This document shows, piece after piece, positions 6,276-11,882 of a DNA stretch of 11,882 nt. The notes below the pieces were generated by a model. The model had not been told where the DNA came from. It made no database searches and saw nothing but the letters and a program-made list of their open reading frames with translations. The first letter of the stretch is position 1; the number at the start of each line of letters is the position of its first letter. This DNA is from an uncultured Clostridia bacterium (lineage in GTDB: Bacteria > Bacillota > Clostridia > Christensenellales > Borkfalkiaceae): assembly GCA_934273135.1 (NCBI GenBank), contig CAKQSU010000013.1, forward strand, positions 1 through 11,882. The letters are read 5' to 3'. A program made the position numbers and the translations under genes.

Positions 6276-7064
6276 TTATTCTTCTTCAATCATTCTTTTT
6301 ATTTCCGGTACGGCGGCAAGCCCCGAAAGGTAGCCTTGCTCGTAAATGAACTTTTGTTCTTCGACCTTGTACTGAGAAAGATTTTTGAAGTCGGGGTTTA
6401 CGGAGAGGTCGGGGGTATCTTTCGGCTTCCACATATAAACGGGTCTGTGGTCGCTTACGTCCACCGCGCGGAGGGCGACGTTGACGATGTTTTTTATCTC
6501 CGTGTATGGCGGAAGTTCGCCCAAAACGTCTACGGCAACGACCTTTTCCGCGCCCAAATCGCGCGCCTGAGCCACGGGGATACGGCTTAAAATTCCGCCG
6601 TCAACCAAAATCATGCCGTCCTTTTCGACGGGCGTGAAAACGCAAGGGATAGACGCGCTCGCCTTAACCGCAAGCCGTAAATCACCTTCGGTAAAGGTTA
6701 TGAGCTTGCCCGTAACGAGGTCCGCCGCGACGGTTGCGAACGGGATGGGCAGTTCTTCGAAGGTAGCTTTTTTGACGTAACGCTTTATGAGCGAGTGCAT
6801 TTTGTTCGTTTTGAGCAATGCTTTGTTGGAAAACAGACTTATCGTGAAGTCTATTATGTCGGCGTTTTTGAGCCTGAACGCCGCATGCTTCATCTCTTCG
6901 GGAGTCATTCCCGAAAGATAGCACGCGCCGACGACCGCTCCCATCGAGCAGCCCGTCATAACGTCCGGGCGTATGCCGTTTTCGTCCATCGCCTGCATAA
7001 AGCCTATATGCGCAAACCCGAGCGCTCCGCCCGAGCCTAAAACTATCCCTAATTTTTTTGCCAT
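6276..7064 (-). CDS. Patatin-like phospholipase family protein
   Basis: This 262-residue protein is a patatin-like serine acyl hydrolase of the short bacterial RssA/YlbK type. Such enzymes cleave acyl esters of lipids with a Ser-Asp dyad. The oxyanion-hole loop GSGGALGFAHIG is at residues 10-21, the nucleophile is S40 in GCSMG (38-42), a KASASIPCVFTPV segment spans 134-146, and the catalytic Asp is D155 in LVDGG (153-157). These are the four blocks expected for the family, and the length is typical. There is no signal peptide or membrane helix, so it should be cytoplasmic or peripheral to the membrane. AAGGAG lies 6-7 bases upstream of the ATG at 7064. It is the second gene of an operon, 70 bases after the CorC-type transporter with no terminator between. 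The natural substrate is unknown; pairing with an Mg2+ transporter gives no clear hint. Confidence 0.92.
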   Translation of the reverse strand: MAKKLGIVLGSGGALGFAHIGFMQAMDENGIRPDVMTGCSMGAVVGACYLSGMTPEEMKHAAFRLKNADIIDFTISLFSNKALLKTNKMHSLIKRYVKKATFEELPIPFATVAADLVTGKLITFTEGDLRLAVKASASIPCVFTPVEKDGMILVDGGILSRIPVAQARDLGAEKVVAVDVLGELPPYTEIKNIVNVALRAVDVSDHRPVYMWKPKDTPDLSVNPDFKNLSQYKVEEQKFIYEQGYLSGLAAVPEIKRMIEEE

Positions 7065-7134
7065 AACAATCTCCTTAGCGTGGTGGTCTTAAAGCCGAAA
7101 GTCGTTTTTAGGTTTTTTAGGGCAAAAATCTCGA

Positions 7135-8493
7135 TTACGCTTTGTCCTTGACAAAAGTTTTGCCGTTACTTTCCGTCTTGTCGGAAAATTCCGTTTCCTC
7201 GGCTATTTCTTCGACTTTTGCTTCGTCCGTTACGACGACTTTTATTTCGTAAACTCTCCTTTGCGTGCAACGCGTGAGAATTATATGGAGATGTTCGAAG
7301 TCGAACGAATCGTTCTTTCTAGGCAGTTCGCCGAGCATTTCCATTACCCAGCCGCCGACCGTTTGTGAGTCAAAGTCGTCTTCTTGCGTTTCGACGGAGA
7401 AAAGTTCGAAAAAGTCGCCTAAGTCGGCGTTGCCGTCAACCCTGTAAGTGTTGTGGTCGAGCCTCTCGAAGTATTCGACAACCTCGTCGTGTTCGTCCCA
7501 AATTTCGCCGACAAGCTCTTCGAGGATATCTTCCATCGTGACTATGCCGAGCGTGCCGCCGTATTCGTCGACGACGACCGCGAGGTGAACTTTTGCTTTC
7601 TGCATGCTTTTAAGCAGCGTGGAAATTTTCATGTGTTCGGTCGCAAGAGCCGTCTTTTTGATTATTCCGTTTACGTTTTTGTCGCCTCTGTCCATCGCGA
7701 TGAGGAAATCTCTTTCGTGAATCATTCCGACGATTTTGTCGATAGTGCCGTTATAAACGGGGAGGCGAGAGTATGCGTTTTTAAAGAAAACCTTTTTTAT
7801 TTCCGCCATAGGCATGTCGATAGGCACGGCGACGACGTTTACCCTCGGCACGAGTATTTCGCCGACTTCGCAGTCATGGAATTCTATCGCGCTCGAAATA
7901 AGGTCGGATTCGCTCTCTTCGATTGAACCGTCCTCGTTGGCTTCTTCGACGATATTCAAAAGCTCTTCTTCGGTTATGCCTTCGCTCGCTTGAAGCTTAA
8001 ACACCTTGCGGATAAGCTTTTTCAGCCCGGAAAAGACCGCGCAGAGAGGGAAGAGAACGACCATAAAAAAGCGGAGAAGCGGGTATGCGAATTCCGCAAA
8101 CGCTTCGGGCATTTCTTTCGCGCAGGTTTTGGGCGTTATCTCGCCGAAAACGAGTACCACGAGAGTTAAAACGACGGTCGATATCGTGGGACCGGCTCCG
8201 CTGCCTAAAAGTTCGACGAACAACAGGGTCGCGAGCGTGGAAGCCGTAATATTGACTATGTTGTTGCCGATAAGCAGCGTAAAAAGCACTCTGTCGTAAA
8301 CGTCGGTGAGAGCAAGAACCTTAGCGGCGCGTTTGTTTCCGTCCCCCGCGCGTGTTTTTAAGCGCGGCTTGTTGACGGAGGTGTACGCCGTTTCCGTTGC
8401 GGAAAAAAAGGCGGACAAGAGAATTAGTAATACGATTGCGATAATATAAATCGCTATAATCGTACTGTCGGGTTCGGGTTCGGGATCTGACAT
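7135..8493 (-). CDS. CorC/CNNM-type (HlyC family) magnesium transporter
   Basis: This 452-residue membrane protein has the full CNNM/CorC architecture. A DUF21 transmembrane domain spans about residues 12-165 with SAFFSATETA (27-36), the LIGNNIVNI segment (74-82) and FGEITPKT (116-123). A CBS-domain pair spans about 205-335 (ILVPR, SRLPVYNG, VVVDEYGGTLGIVTMEDILEELVGEIWDEHD). A CorC_HlyC transporter-associated domain spans about 345-430. Members such as Bacillus MpfA export Mg2+, with the CBS pair sensing Mg-ATP. The older annotation hemolysin reflects this family. The ATG at 8493 has its best Shine-Dalgarno (AAGGAG, 8516-8511) 17 bases away. An in-frame ATT at 8505-8503 lies 5 bases after it, so the start may be four codons further upstream. 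It is transcribed from the promoter at 8594-8566, with the patatin gene downstream. No M-box riboswitch fits in the roughly 65-base leader. Confidence 0.93.
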   Translation of the reverse strand: MSDPEPEPDSTIIAIYIIAIVLLILLSAFFSATETAYTSVNKPRLKTRAGDGNKRAAKVLALTDVYDRVLFTLLIGNNIVNITASTLATLLFVELLGSGAGPTISTVVLTLVVLVFGEITPKTCAKEMPEAFAEFAYPLLRFFMVVLFPLCAVFSGLKKLIRKVFKLQASEGITEEELLNIVEEANEDGSIEESESDLISSAIEFHDCEVGEILVPRVNVVAVPIDMPMAEIKKVFFKNAYSRLPVYNGTIDKIVGMIHERDFLIAMDRGDKNVNGIIKKTALATEHMKISTLLKSMQKAKVHLAVVVDEYGGTLGIVTMEDILEELVGEIWDEHDEVVEYFERLDHNTYRVDGNADLGDFFELFSVETQEDDFDSQTVGGWVMEMLGELPRKNDSFDFEHLHIILTRCTQRRVYEIKVVVTDEAKVEEIAEETEFSDKTESNGKTFVKDKA

Positions 8494-8565
8494 AGAAACC
8501 TGAATGATTACTCCTTAAAAATAAAAAAAGATTTATTTTTACCTAACGATAAAAATATTTAGTAT

Positions 8566-8594
8566 ATTTTATCATAAGTAAGCCGATTTGTAAA
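8566..8594 (-). promoter_or_regulatory. Putative promoter of the CorC-patatin operon
   Basis: On the minus strand TTTACA (8594-8589) and TAAAAT (8571-8566) are 17 bases apart, each matching five of six consensus bases. The expected start near 8559 gives a leader of about 65 bases containing AAGGAG. Confidence 0.7.
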
Positions 8595-8605
8595 CTGTTT
8601 TATTT

Positions 8606-8640
8606 GCGCCGAGCGTATTTATAATTATCCGATCGGCGCG
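8606..8640. promoter_or_regulatory. Dyad surrounding a TATAAT in the divergent region
   Basis: GCGCCGA (8606-8612) and TCGGCGC (8633-8639) enclose a 20-base centre that contains a perfect TATAAT (8620-8625) on the plus strand, without a good -35. The dyad may be an operator around the promoter of the gene at 8725. Alternatively, because ATTTTGTCTTTTTTTT follows, it may be a terminator blocking transcription into that gene. A further small hairpin (CCGA-ATAA-TCGG) lies near 8687-8698, just before the ribosome site. Confidence 0.35.
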
Positions 8641-8724
8641 ATTTTGTCTTTTTTTTGCATTCGAAGTATAAAACCCCCGCAAAATGCCGAATAATCGGGG
8701 TAACTACTTTATGGGGAATCTTTT

Positions 8725-9408
8725 ATGGAATATTTATCCGATATTTTAAACGAAGTTGCGTCAAAGCTCACCGAAAACGGTCGGGTCGAGCTTGTCGTAA
8801 CGCTCTTTGTCGTCGGTTCGTGCGTTTCGCTCGTTTCATCTTGCGCTTTCGCGGCGGCGGGGCGCGTTCGTCCGTCGCTTTTTGTCGTGTTCGTTATAGG
8901 AGGGCTTGCCGTCGGACATTACTTTTTATCTTCTCTTCTTCCCGCGCCGGCAAGTTTTTTACATGAGAAAAAACTTTTTAACGCCGTGTCCTCTTTCGTG
9001 CTGTTTTTTGCGTTAATCGCGTTATACGCTGTCTTTTTGATGCTGCTCGGCTTGTCGCAAGGCGAAAAAAGAAACAAAAAAACAAGAGAAGAAGATTGCG
9101 AAGCGTTTTACGGGCGAACAAAAAGGCTGTCCGGCAGAGTGGAGGAGTTTGCGTTGCCCGTTTTTAAAATCGAAACGAGAAAGCTCGACGAGGTGAAAAA
9201 ATACGCCGCGATAAACTTCAAATCCATAAAGGAAATTATATCCGAAACGGAAGAAAACTGCCCGGATATCGTGAGGGAAAAGTTAAAGGAAATCAGAGCG
9301 AAAACTGAAAGATTCAACGGCGTTTGCGACGCGCCCGTGGCGGTTTTTAACGAGTTTTTACCCTTCCTTTTAAAAACTTGGGCAAAATATGCGTGCTTTG
9401 CTTCTTGA
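8725..9408 (+). CDS. Unknown three-helix membrane protein
   Basis: I do not recognise this 227-residue protein. Three hydrophobic helices are visible at about residues 22-45, 51-72 and 86-110. They are preceded by a short acidic N-terminus and followed by the basic GEKRNKKTR (113-121), so the C-terminal half (about 115-227) is probably cytoplasmic. That half is rich in charged residues with a helical, possibly coiled-coil look (VKKYAAINFKSIKEIISE and REKLKEIRAKTERF), and ends with a hydrophobic LPFLLKTWAKYACFAS. No catalytic motif is seen. The ATG at 8725 is preceded by GGGGAA (8713-8718) at 6 bases. Its stop codon lies inside the -35 box of the next promoter, so the SecB-like gene follows directly but has its own promoter. 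No terminator separates the two, so read-through is possible. Confidence 0.75.
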   Translation: MEYLSDILNEVASKLTENGRVELVVTLFVVGSCVSLVSSCAFAAAGRVRPSLFVVFVIGGLAVGHYFLSSLLPAPASFLHEKKLFNAVSSFVLFFALIALYAVFLMLLGLSQGEKRNKKTREEDCEAFYGRTKRLSGRVEEFALPVFKIETRKLDEVKKYAAINFKSIKEIISETEENCPDIVREKLKEIRAKTERFNGVCDAPVAVFNEFLPFLLKTWAKYACFAS

Positions 9409-9433
9409 CAAAAATGCTCCGAGGTAGTAAAAT
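9405..9433 (+). promoter_or_regulatory. Strong putative promoter of the SecB-like gene
   Basis: A perfect TTGACA (9405-9410) and TAAAAT (9428-9433) are 17 bases apart. The TGA stop of the preceding gene (9406-9408) is part of the -35 box. Transcription would start near 9440, only a few bases before the repeat element at 9443-9656, so that element forms nearly all of the roughly 236-base leader. Confidence 0.82.
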
Positions 9434-9442
9434 AGAAGTAAG

Positions 9443-9656
9443 TTGGAAATTGCCCTAACGGCGCAAAAGCGGCGCATTTTGCCACTGCGTGCGCCGTCGT
9501 CCTTTAGTTACGTACGTTTTAGTACGCGCCTATCGGTCTCCGTCATATGCTGTGTCAATTCTCTTCACTCTCCGCCGTTAGGAAAGTTTGGAAACTATAT
9601 CCGTTATATATAATGTTATCGACCTTAATTTTCAACTTTCAACTCTCAATTTCCAA
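9443..9656. repeat. 214-bp inverted-repeat element forming a 5' leader
   Basis: TTGGAAATTG (9443-9452) and its perfect inverse CAATTTCCAA (9647-9656) bound the element. A second, nested 10-bp pair is CCTAACGGCG (9454-9463) and CGCCGTTAGG (9573-9582). Inside are a hairpin with arms ACGGCGCA (9458-9465) and TGCGCCGT (9490-9497), a small dyad CGTAC/GTACG (9511-9515, 9522-9526), and TAGTTACGTACG (9505-9516), the inverse of a block in the 6061-6226 element. The right end is a pyrimidine-rich tract with repeated TTTCAACT-like units. It has no supported ORF and ends just before the GGAGG of the SecB-like gene. Confidence 0.6.
9462..9494. repeat. 33-bp hairpin repeat, copy A
   Basis: This unit begins CGCAAAAGCGGCGC and ends CACTGCGTGCGC, and matches copy B (10190-10222) at 31 of 33 positions in the same orientation. 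Within it GCAAAA and TTTTGC pair around an 8-base loop. It lies inside the 9443-9656 element, upstream of the SecB-like gene. Confidence 0.85.
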
Positions 9657-9675
9657 TTTTTACGGAGGCGAACTC

Positions 9676-10107
9676 ATGAATAAAATTGTTTTTAAAGGAT
9701 TCAAAGTAGCGGAAAGCTATTTTAAGCTCAACGAGGTTGCAAAGGAAAACGAAAAGTATACCATTGCGCCGAGGTTCGAGTGCCGCCTTGCTTCTTCCGG
9801 CTCGGAATTCGAAGCCGATTTTTCCGTTTCGATAGCGGCTGTCACGGAGGATATGCCCGTTCCGTTTGATTTGAGGGTGGTTTTGAAAGGAAAATTTTCT
9901 GCCGAAAACTCCGTTGCTCCGGACAAAACGGAGCAGCTACGGTACGCCGTCGGAACGCTTTTTCCTTTTCTTAGGTCGCATGTCGCAACGCTCACCGCAA
10001 ACTGTTCCGTTCCCGCGTTCGTCTTGCCGGAAATCGACATCGACGCTATGATTTCTTCGTCCGCCCGCGCCGTGCAAACCCCTACGCCCAAGGACCAATT
10101 GAATTGA
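9676..10107 (+). CDS. SecB-like protein-export chaperone
   Basis: This 143-residue protein resembles the SecB family, cytoplasmic chaperones that hold preproteins unfolded and, in Proteobacteria, hand them to SecA. The pattern seen is an early FKVAESYFKLN segment, the strand-rich middle FEADFSVSIAAV...PFDLRVVLKGKF (45-74), and the characteristic end LFPFLRSHVATLT (95-107) followed by VPAFVLPEIDIDAM (112-125), which parallels FPYARE...FP-x-L-x-L-x-PVNFDAL in SecB. The length is close to normal (about 150). There is no signal peptide or membrane helix. The ATG at 9676 has GGAGG at 9664-9668 with 7 bases of spacing; longer upstream starts would run through the repeat element. The gene has a strong promoter and long structured leader upstream and a palindromic terminator downstream. 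SecB is not general in Bacillota, where relatives are solitary or linked to toxin-antitoxin pairs. No toxin or antitoxin gene is adjacent here. The client proteins are unknown. Confidence 0.7.
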   Translation: MNKIVFKGFKVAESYFKLNEVAKENEKYTIAPRFECRLASSGSEFEADFSVSIAAVTEDMPVPFDLRVVLKGKFSAENSVAPDKTEQLRYAVGTLFPFLRSHVATLTANCSVPAFVLPEIDIDAMISSSARAVQTPTPKDQLN

Positions 10108-10128
10108 GCTTATAAAGCCGAATATTTT

Positions 10129-10173
10129 AAAACCCCGCGAATAAGTCGATTATCGACTTATTCGCGGGGTTTT
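10129..10173. terminator. 45-bp perfect palindrome, bidirectional terminator
   Basis: Two perfectly complementary 22-base arms (10129-10150 and 10152-10173) flank a single T. The GC-rich base CCCCGCG/CGCGGGG is followed by TTTTTAT on the plus strand and by a T-rich stretch on the minus strand. It ends the SecB-like transcript, starting about 22 bases after the stop codon. Confidence 0.92.
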
Positions 10174-10189
10174 TATAGAGTCCTGACGC

Positions 10190-10222
10190 CGCAAAAGCGG
10201 CACGTTTTGCCACTGCGTGCGC
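10190..10222. repeat. 33-bp hairpin repeat, copy B
   Basis: This copy matches copy A (9462-9494) except for two substitutions. Here the local hairpin is GCCGC-AAAA-GCGGC, and the GCAAAA/TTTTGC pairing is also kept. It lies just after the terminator of the SecB-like gene and is followed by an A/T tract AGTTGAAAATTGAAAATTG (10231-10249), related to the ends of the two inverted-repeat elements. Confidence 0.85.
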
Positions 10223-10368
10223 AGGCGATAAGTTGAAAATTGAAAATTGCGGCGCTGTATATTATTCGCGGTTGCCGTAAACTTCGTACAAAATCAAATT
10301 CTTGTCAAAATGCACATAAATTTTATGCAAAAGTTTAAATATGAAATTTATTTTTTAAGCTTTTTTTG
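10223..10368. other. AT-rich intergenic stretch before the last promoter
   Basis: This contains the TTGAAAA tract after repeat copy B and an imperfect dyad (TGCACATAAA/TTTTATGCA, about 10309-10329) that could be an operator upstream of the promoter at 10369. No gene or RNA is seen. The region continues into the 5' leader (10403-10554), where GTTGCAAA occurs twice. Confidence 0.4.
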
Positions 10369-10396
10369 TTGACATTCTTGAAAAAAAGAATATAAT
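10369..10396 (+). promoter_or_regulatory. Consensus promoter of the beta-helix surface protein
   Basis: A perfect TTGACA (10369-10374) and a perfect TATAAT (10391-10396) are 16 bases apart. The start near 10403 gives a leader of about 150 bases. This is the best promoter match in the window and suggests high expression. Confidence 0.88.
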
Positions 10397-10554
10397 TCTC
10401 GGTTGAAATAAAAAACGGCACACAGTGAGTTTTTGTATTAAGCGATTAAAGTAAAGAGTTTGTTGCAAAAACACGTAAAATAATACTAAATAACGATACA
10501 GTCGCGTACGAAAAGAGCGCGTTGCAAATATTTTTATAGGAGTGTAAAAAAGTA

Positions 10555-11882
10555 ATGTTAAAAAACAAAATTAAAGCGTTTTCCGTTTTAGCTTTTGTTC
10601 TTGCGATTTCGTTGTCCTTGTTCGGTTTATCTCTCGATAAACCCTGCGCCTTCGTCTTCGCCAAAGGCGAAACACCTTCATTGGAAGAAAGCACCACGGA
10701 AAACCCGACGGAAGCAAAGGCGGTAGCAAAAATCGGCGAAACCGAGTACAAGACCTTAGCGGAAGCGATAGCCGCAGCGCAAGCCGGCGATACGGTAACG
10801 CTTGTTGCGGACACGGCGGAAAACGTTGTTGTCGACAAAGATTTAACAATCGACTTAGGCGACTATACGCTTAGCCGTGGTGCCCAAAATGCTTACGGTC
10901 TTTTTGTGAATAGCGGAAACGTAATTCTTAATGCGGACAAAGGCGGAATTTACGGCGGTGAAGGCGGCGGATATATTGCCATTGCCGTAAATAACGGAAA
11001 CCTTACTATAAACGGTGGCAATTACTCTGTCGGCGGTGACGCAAATGGCGAAGGCAATTCTACCGTTTACATTACGGGTAAAGGCACGGTTACTATCAAC
11101 GGCGGTATGTTTGAAACCGAAAAGAGTTGGGAAAGTTTCTATTATGTTTTGAATATACAGAACGATAAAAAAGGCACTTTTGTTGTAAGAGGCGGTACGT
11201 TCATAAAATATAATCCGGCTGTCGGCGACGATAACATGCATGGCAACTTTGTTGCAGCCGGCTTTTATTCGATAAAAGAAGGTAACGTTTACACCGTTTC
11301 AAAAACTAAGCCGGTAGCTCAAATCGGCACGGACAACTATGCTTCTTTGAAAACTGCATTCGAAGGTGCAAAAAAAGGAGACGTGGTTACGCTTATTGCG
11401 GACTATAATGTCGAAAAAAACGATGATACGGTTGAAAATCGAAACATTGTCGGTGTTGATATGACTCTTGACCTTAACGGGCATAAAATTACGTTCTTTG
11501 CGGAAATGTCCGAATATGAGAACAACCATGTTGCTATTTACGTTAAGAACGGCGCGACATTTACGGTTACGGACAGCAGTGCCGGCGGCAACGGCGGAAT
11601 AATTTCTGCTCTCGATAAATCTTCGGAGCCCGGCAACAATATCGGACCGTACACGTTTGACGTTGTAGGCAACAGCAAGCTTATTATAAACGGCGGTTAT
11701 TATCTTGGCGGCGGTACTGTCGCGCAGGTAGAAACCGGTAAAGTAACCGTAAACGGCGGCGTGTTCGAAATTAATCCTTACGGCAAACCGTATTATTATG
11801 ACTTTATGTTCAACTGCATTGACTCCGCTTATAGAGATGGTACGGCTACGATAGAAGTCAACGGCGGTACGTTCAAAAATTG
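10555..11882 (+). CDS. Secreted beta-helix-type surface protein, partial (3' end missing)
   Basis: The reading frame is open from the ATG at 10555 to the window end (442 codons, no stop). Residues 1-36 form a signal peptide (basic start, long hydrophobic core, cleavage likely after AFVFA). A Glu/Thr-rich spacer (37-56) follows. Then come two related modules beginning at about residues 57 and 255. Each opens with A-x-IG-x-x-x-Y-x-(S/T)L and GD-V-TL-x-AD, followed by a (L/M)T(I/L)DL turn (LTIDLGDYTL, MTLDLNGHKI). The rest of each module consists of short strands with recurring NGG turns (TINGGNY, TINGGMFE, IINGGYY, TVNGGVFE, EVNGGTF). This is the signature of a right-handed parallel beta-helix (pectin-lyase-like fold), common in secreted adhesins and cell-surface proteins of gut Clostridia. 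No catalytic residue set can be named. AGGAG (10538-10542) lies 12 bases before the ATG, slightly long. Any anchor domain would be beyond the window. Confidence 0.85.
   Translation, partial: MLKNKIKAFSVLAFVLAISLSLFGLSLDKPCAFVFAKGETPSLEESTTENPTEAKAVAKIGETEYKTLAEAIAAAQAGDTVTLVADTAENVVVDKDLTIDLGDYTLSRGAQNAYGLFVNSGNVILNADKGGIYGGEGGGYIAIAVNNGNLTINGGNYSVGGDANGEGNSTVYITGKGTVTINGGMFETEKSWESFYYVLNIQNDKKGTFVVRGGTFIKYNPAVGDDNMHGNFVAAGFYSIKEGNVYTVSKTKPVAQIGTDNYASLKTAFEGAKKGDVVTLIADYNVEKNDDTVENRNIVGVDMTLDLNGHKITFFAEMSEYENNHVAIYVKNGATFTVTDSSAGGNGGIISALDKSSEPGNNIGPYTFDVVGNSKLIINGGYYLGGGTVAQVETGKVTVNGGVFEINPYGKPYYYDFMFNCIDSAYRDGTATIEVNGGTFKN

Noticed and set aside
6068..6590. Plus-strand open frames through the hairpin array and into the patatin gene
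   Set aside because: They translate the inverted repeats and the antisense of the patatin gene. Repeated ISSR-like peptides simply reflect the ATATCGA linkers.
8494..8565. M-box Mg2+ riboswitch before the CorC-type gene
   Set aside because: The leader is only about 65 bases and A/T rich, too short for the roughly 150-base M-box and without its helices.
10446..11241. Minus-strand open frames under the last gene
   Set aside because: The plus strand encodes an uninterrupted secreted protein with a signal peptide, ribosome site and consensus promoter; the minus frames lack all of these.

Overview
The window looks like the chromosome of an uncultivated Bacillota, probably a gut Clostridia lineage. 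The support is indirect: strong AGGAGG-type ribosome sites, near-consensus TTGACA/TATAAT promoters, a DegV-family protein, Gram-positive style surface proteins (one carrying a Flg_new/InlB-type repeat) and intrinsic terminators between nearly all transcription units. No phage, transposase, CRISPR or RNA gene is visible. No taxonomic marker gene is present, so the assignment is an inference.

Layout. (1) 1-1112: a DegV-family lipid-binding protein with its own promoter and terminator. (2) 1135-1623, minus strand: a small membrane-anchored DUF2726 protein. (3) 1632-2058: an AT-rich divergent intergenic region with the promoter of the next gene. (4) 2059-4857: a 932-residue single-pass surface protein with an exported N-terminal half, one membrane helix and a presumably cytoplasmic tail holding an InlB-like repeat and a duplicated domain. 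(5) 4963-6024: alanine racemase (D-alanine supply for peptidoglycan). (6) 6061-6226: an intergenic element bounded by inverted repeats and containing five tandem hairpins joined by an invariant ATATCGA linker. (7) 8493-6276, minus strand: a two-gene operon, a CorC/CNNM-type Mg2+ transporter followed by a patatin-like phospholipase. (8) 8725-9408: an unknown three-helix membrane protein. (9) 9405-10173: a strong promoter, a 214-bp inverted-repeat element forming the 5' leader, a SecB-like chaperone gene and a 45-bp palindromic terminator, with a 33-bp repeat on each side of the gene. (10) 10369-11882: a consensus promoter and the first 442 residues of a secreted beta-helix-type surface protein that runs off the window.

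The genes mostly concern the cell envelope: cell-wall precursor supply, Mg2+ and lipid handling, surface proteins and a putative export chaperone. They sit in separate transcription units, apart from the CorC-patatin pair.

The least ordinary part is the intergenic DNA. Two elements (6061-6226 and 9443-9656) have TTG(A/G)AA-type inverted-repeat ends, carry stacked hairpins and share a 12-bp block in opposite orientation. Together with the 33-bp hairpin repeats around the SecB-like gene they suggest a family of small structured, MITE- or REP-like elements, one of which has become the 5' leader of a gene.
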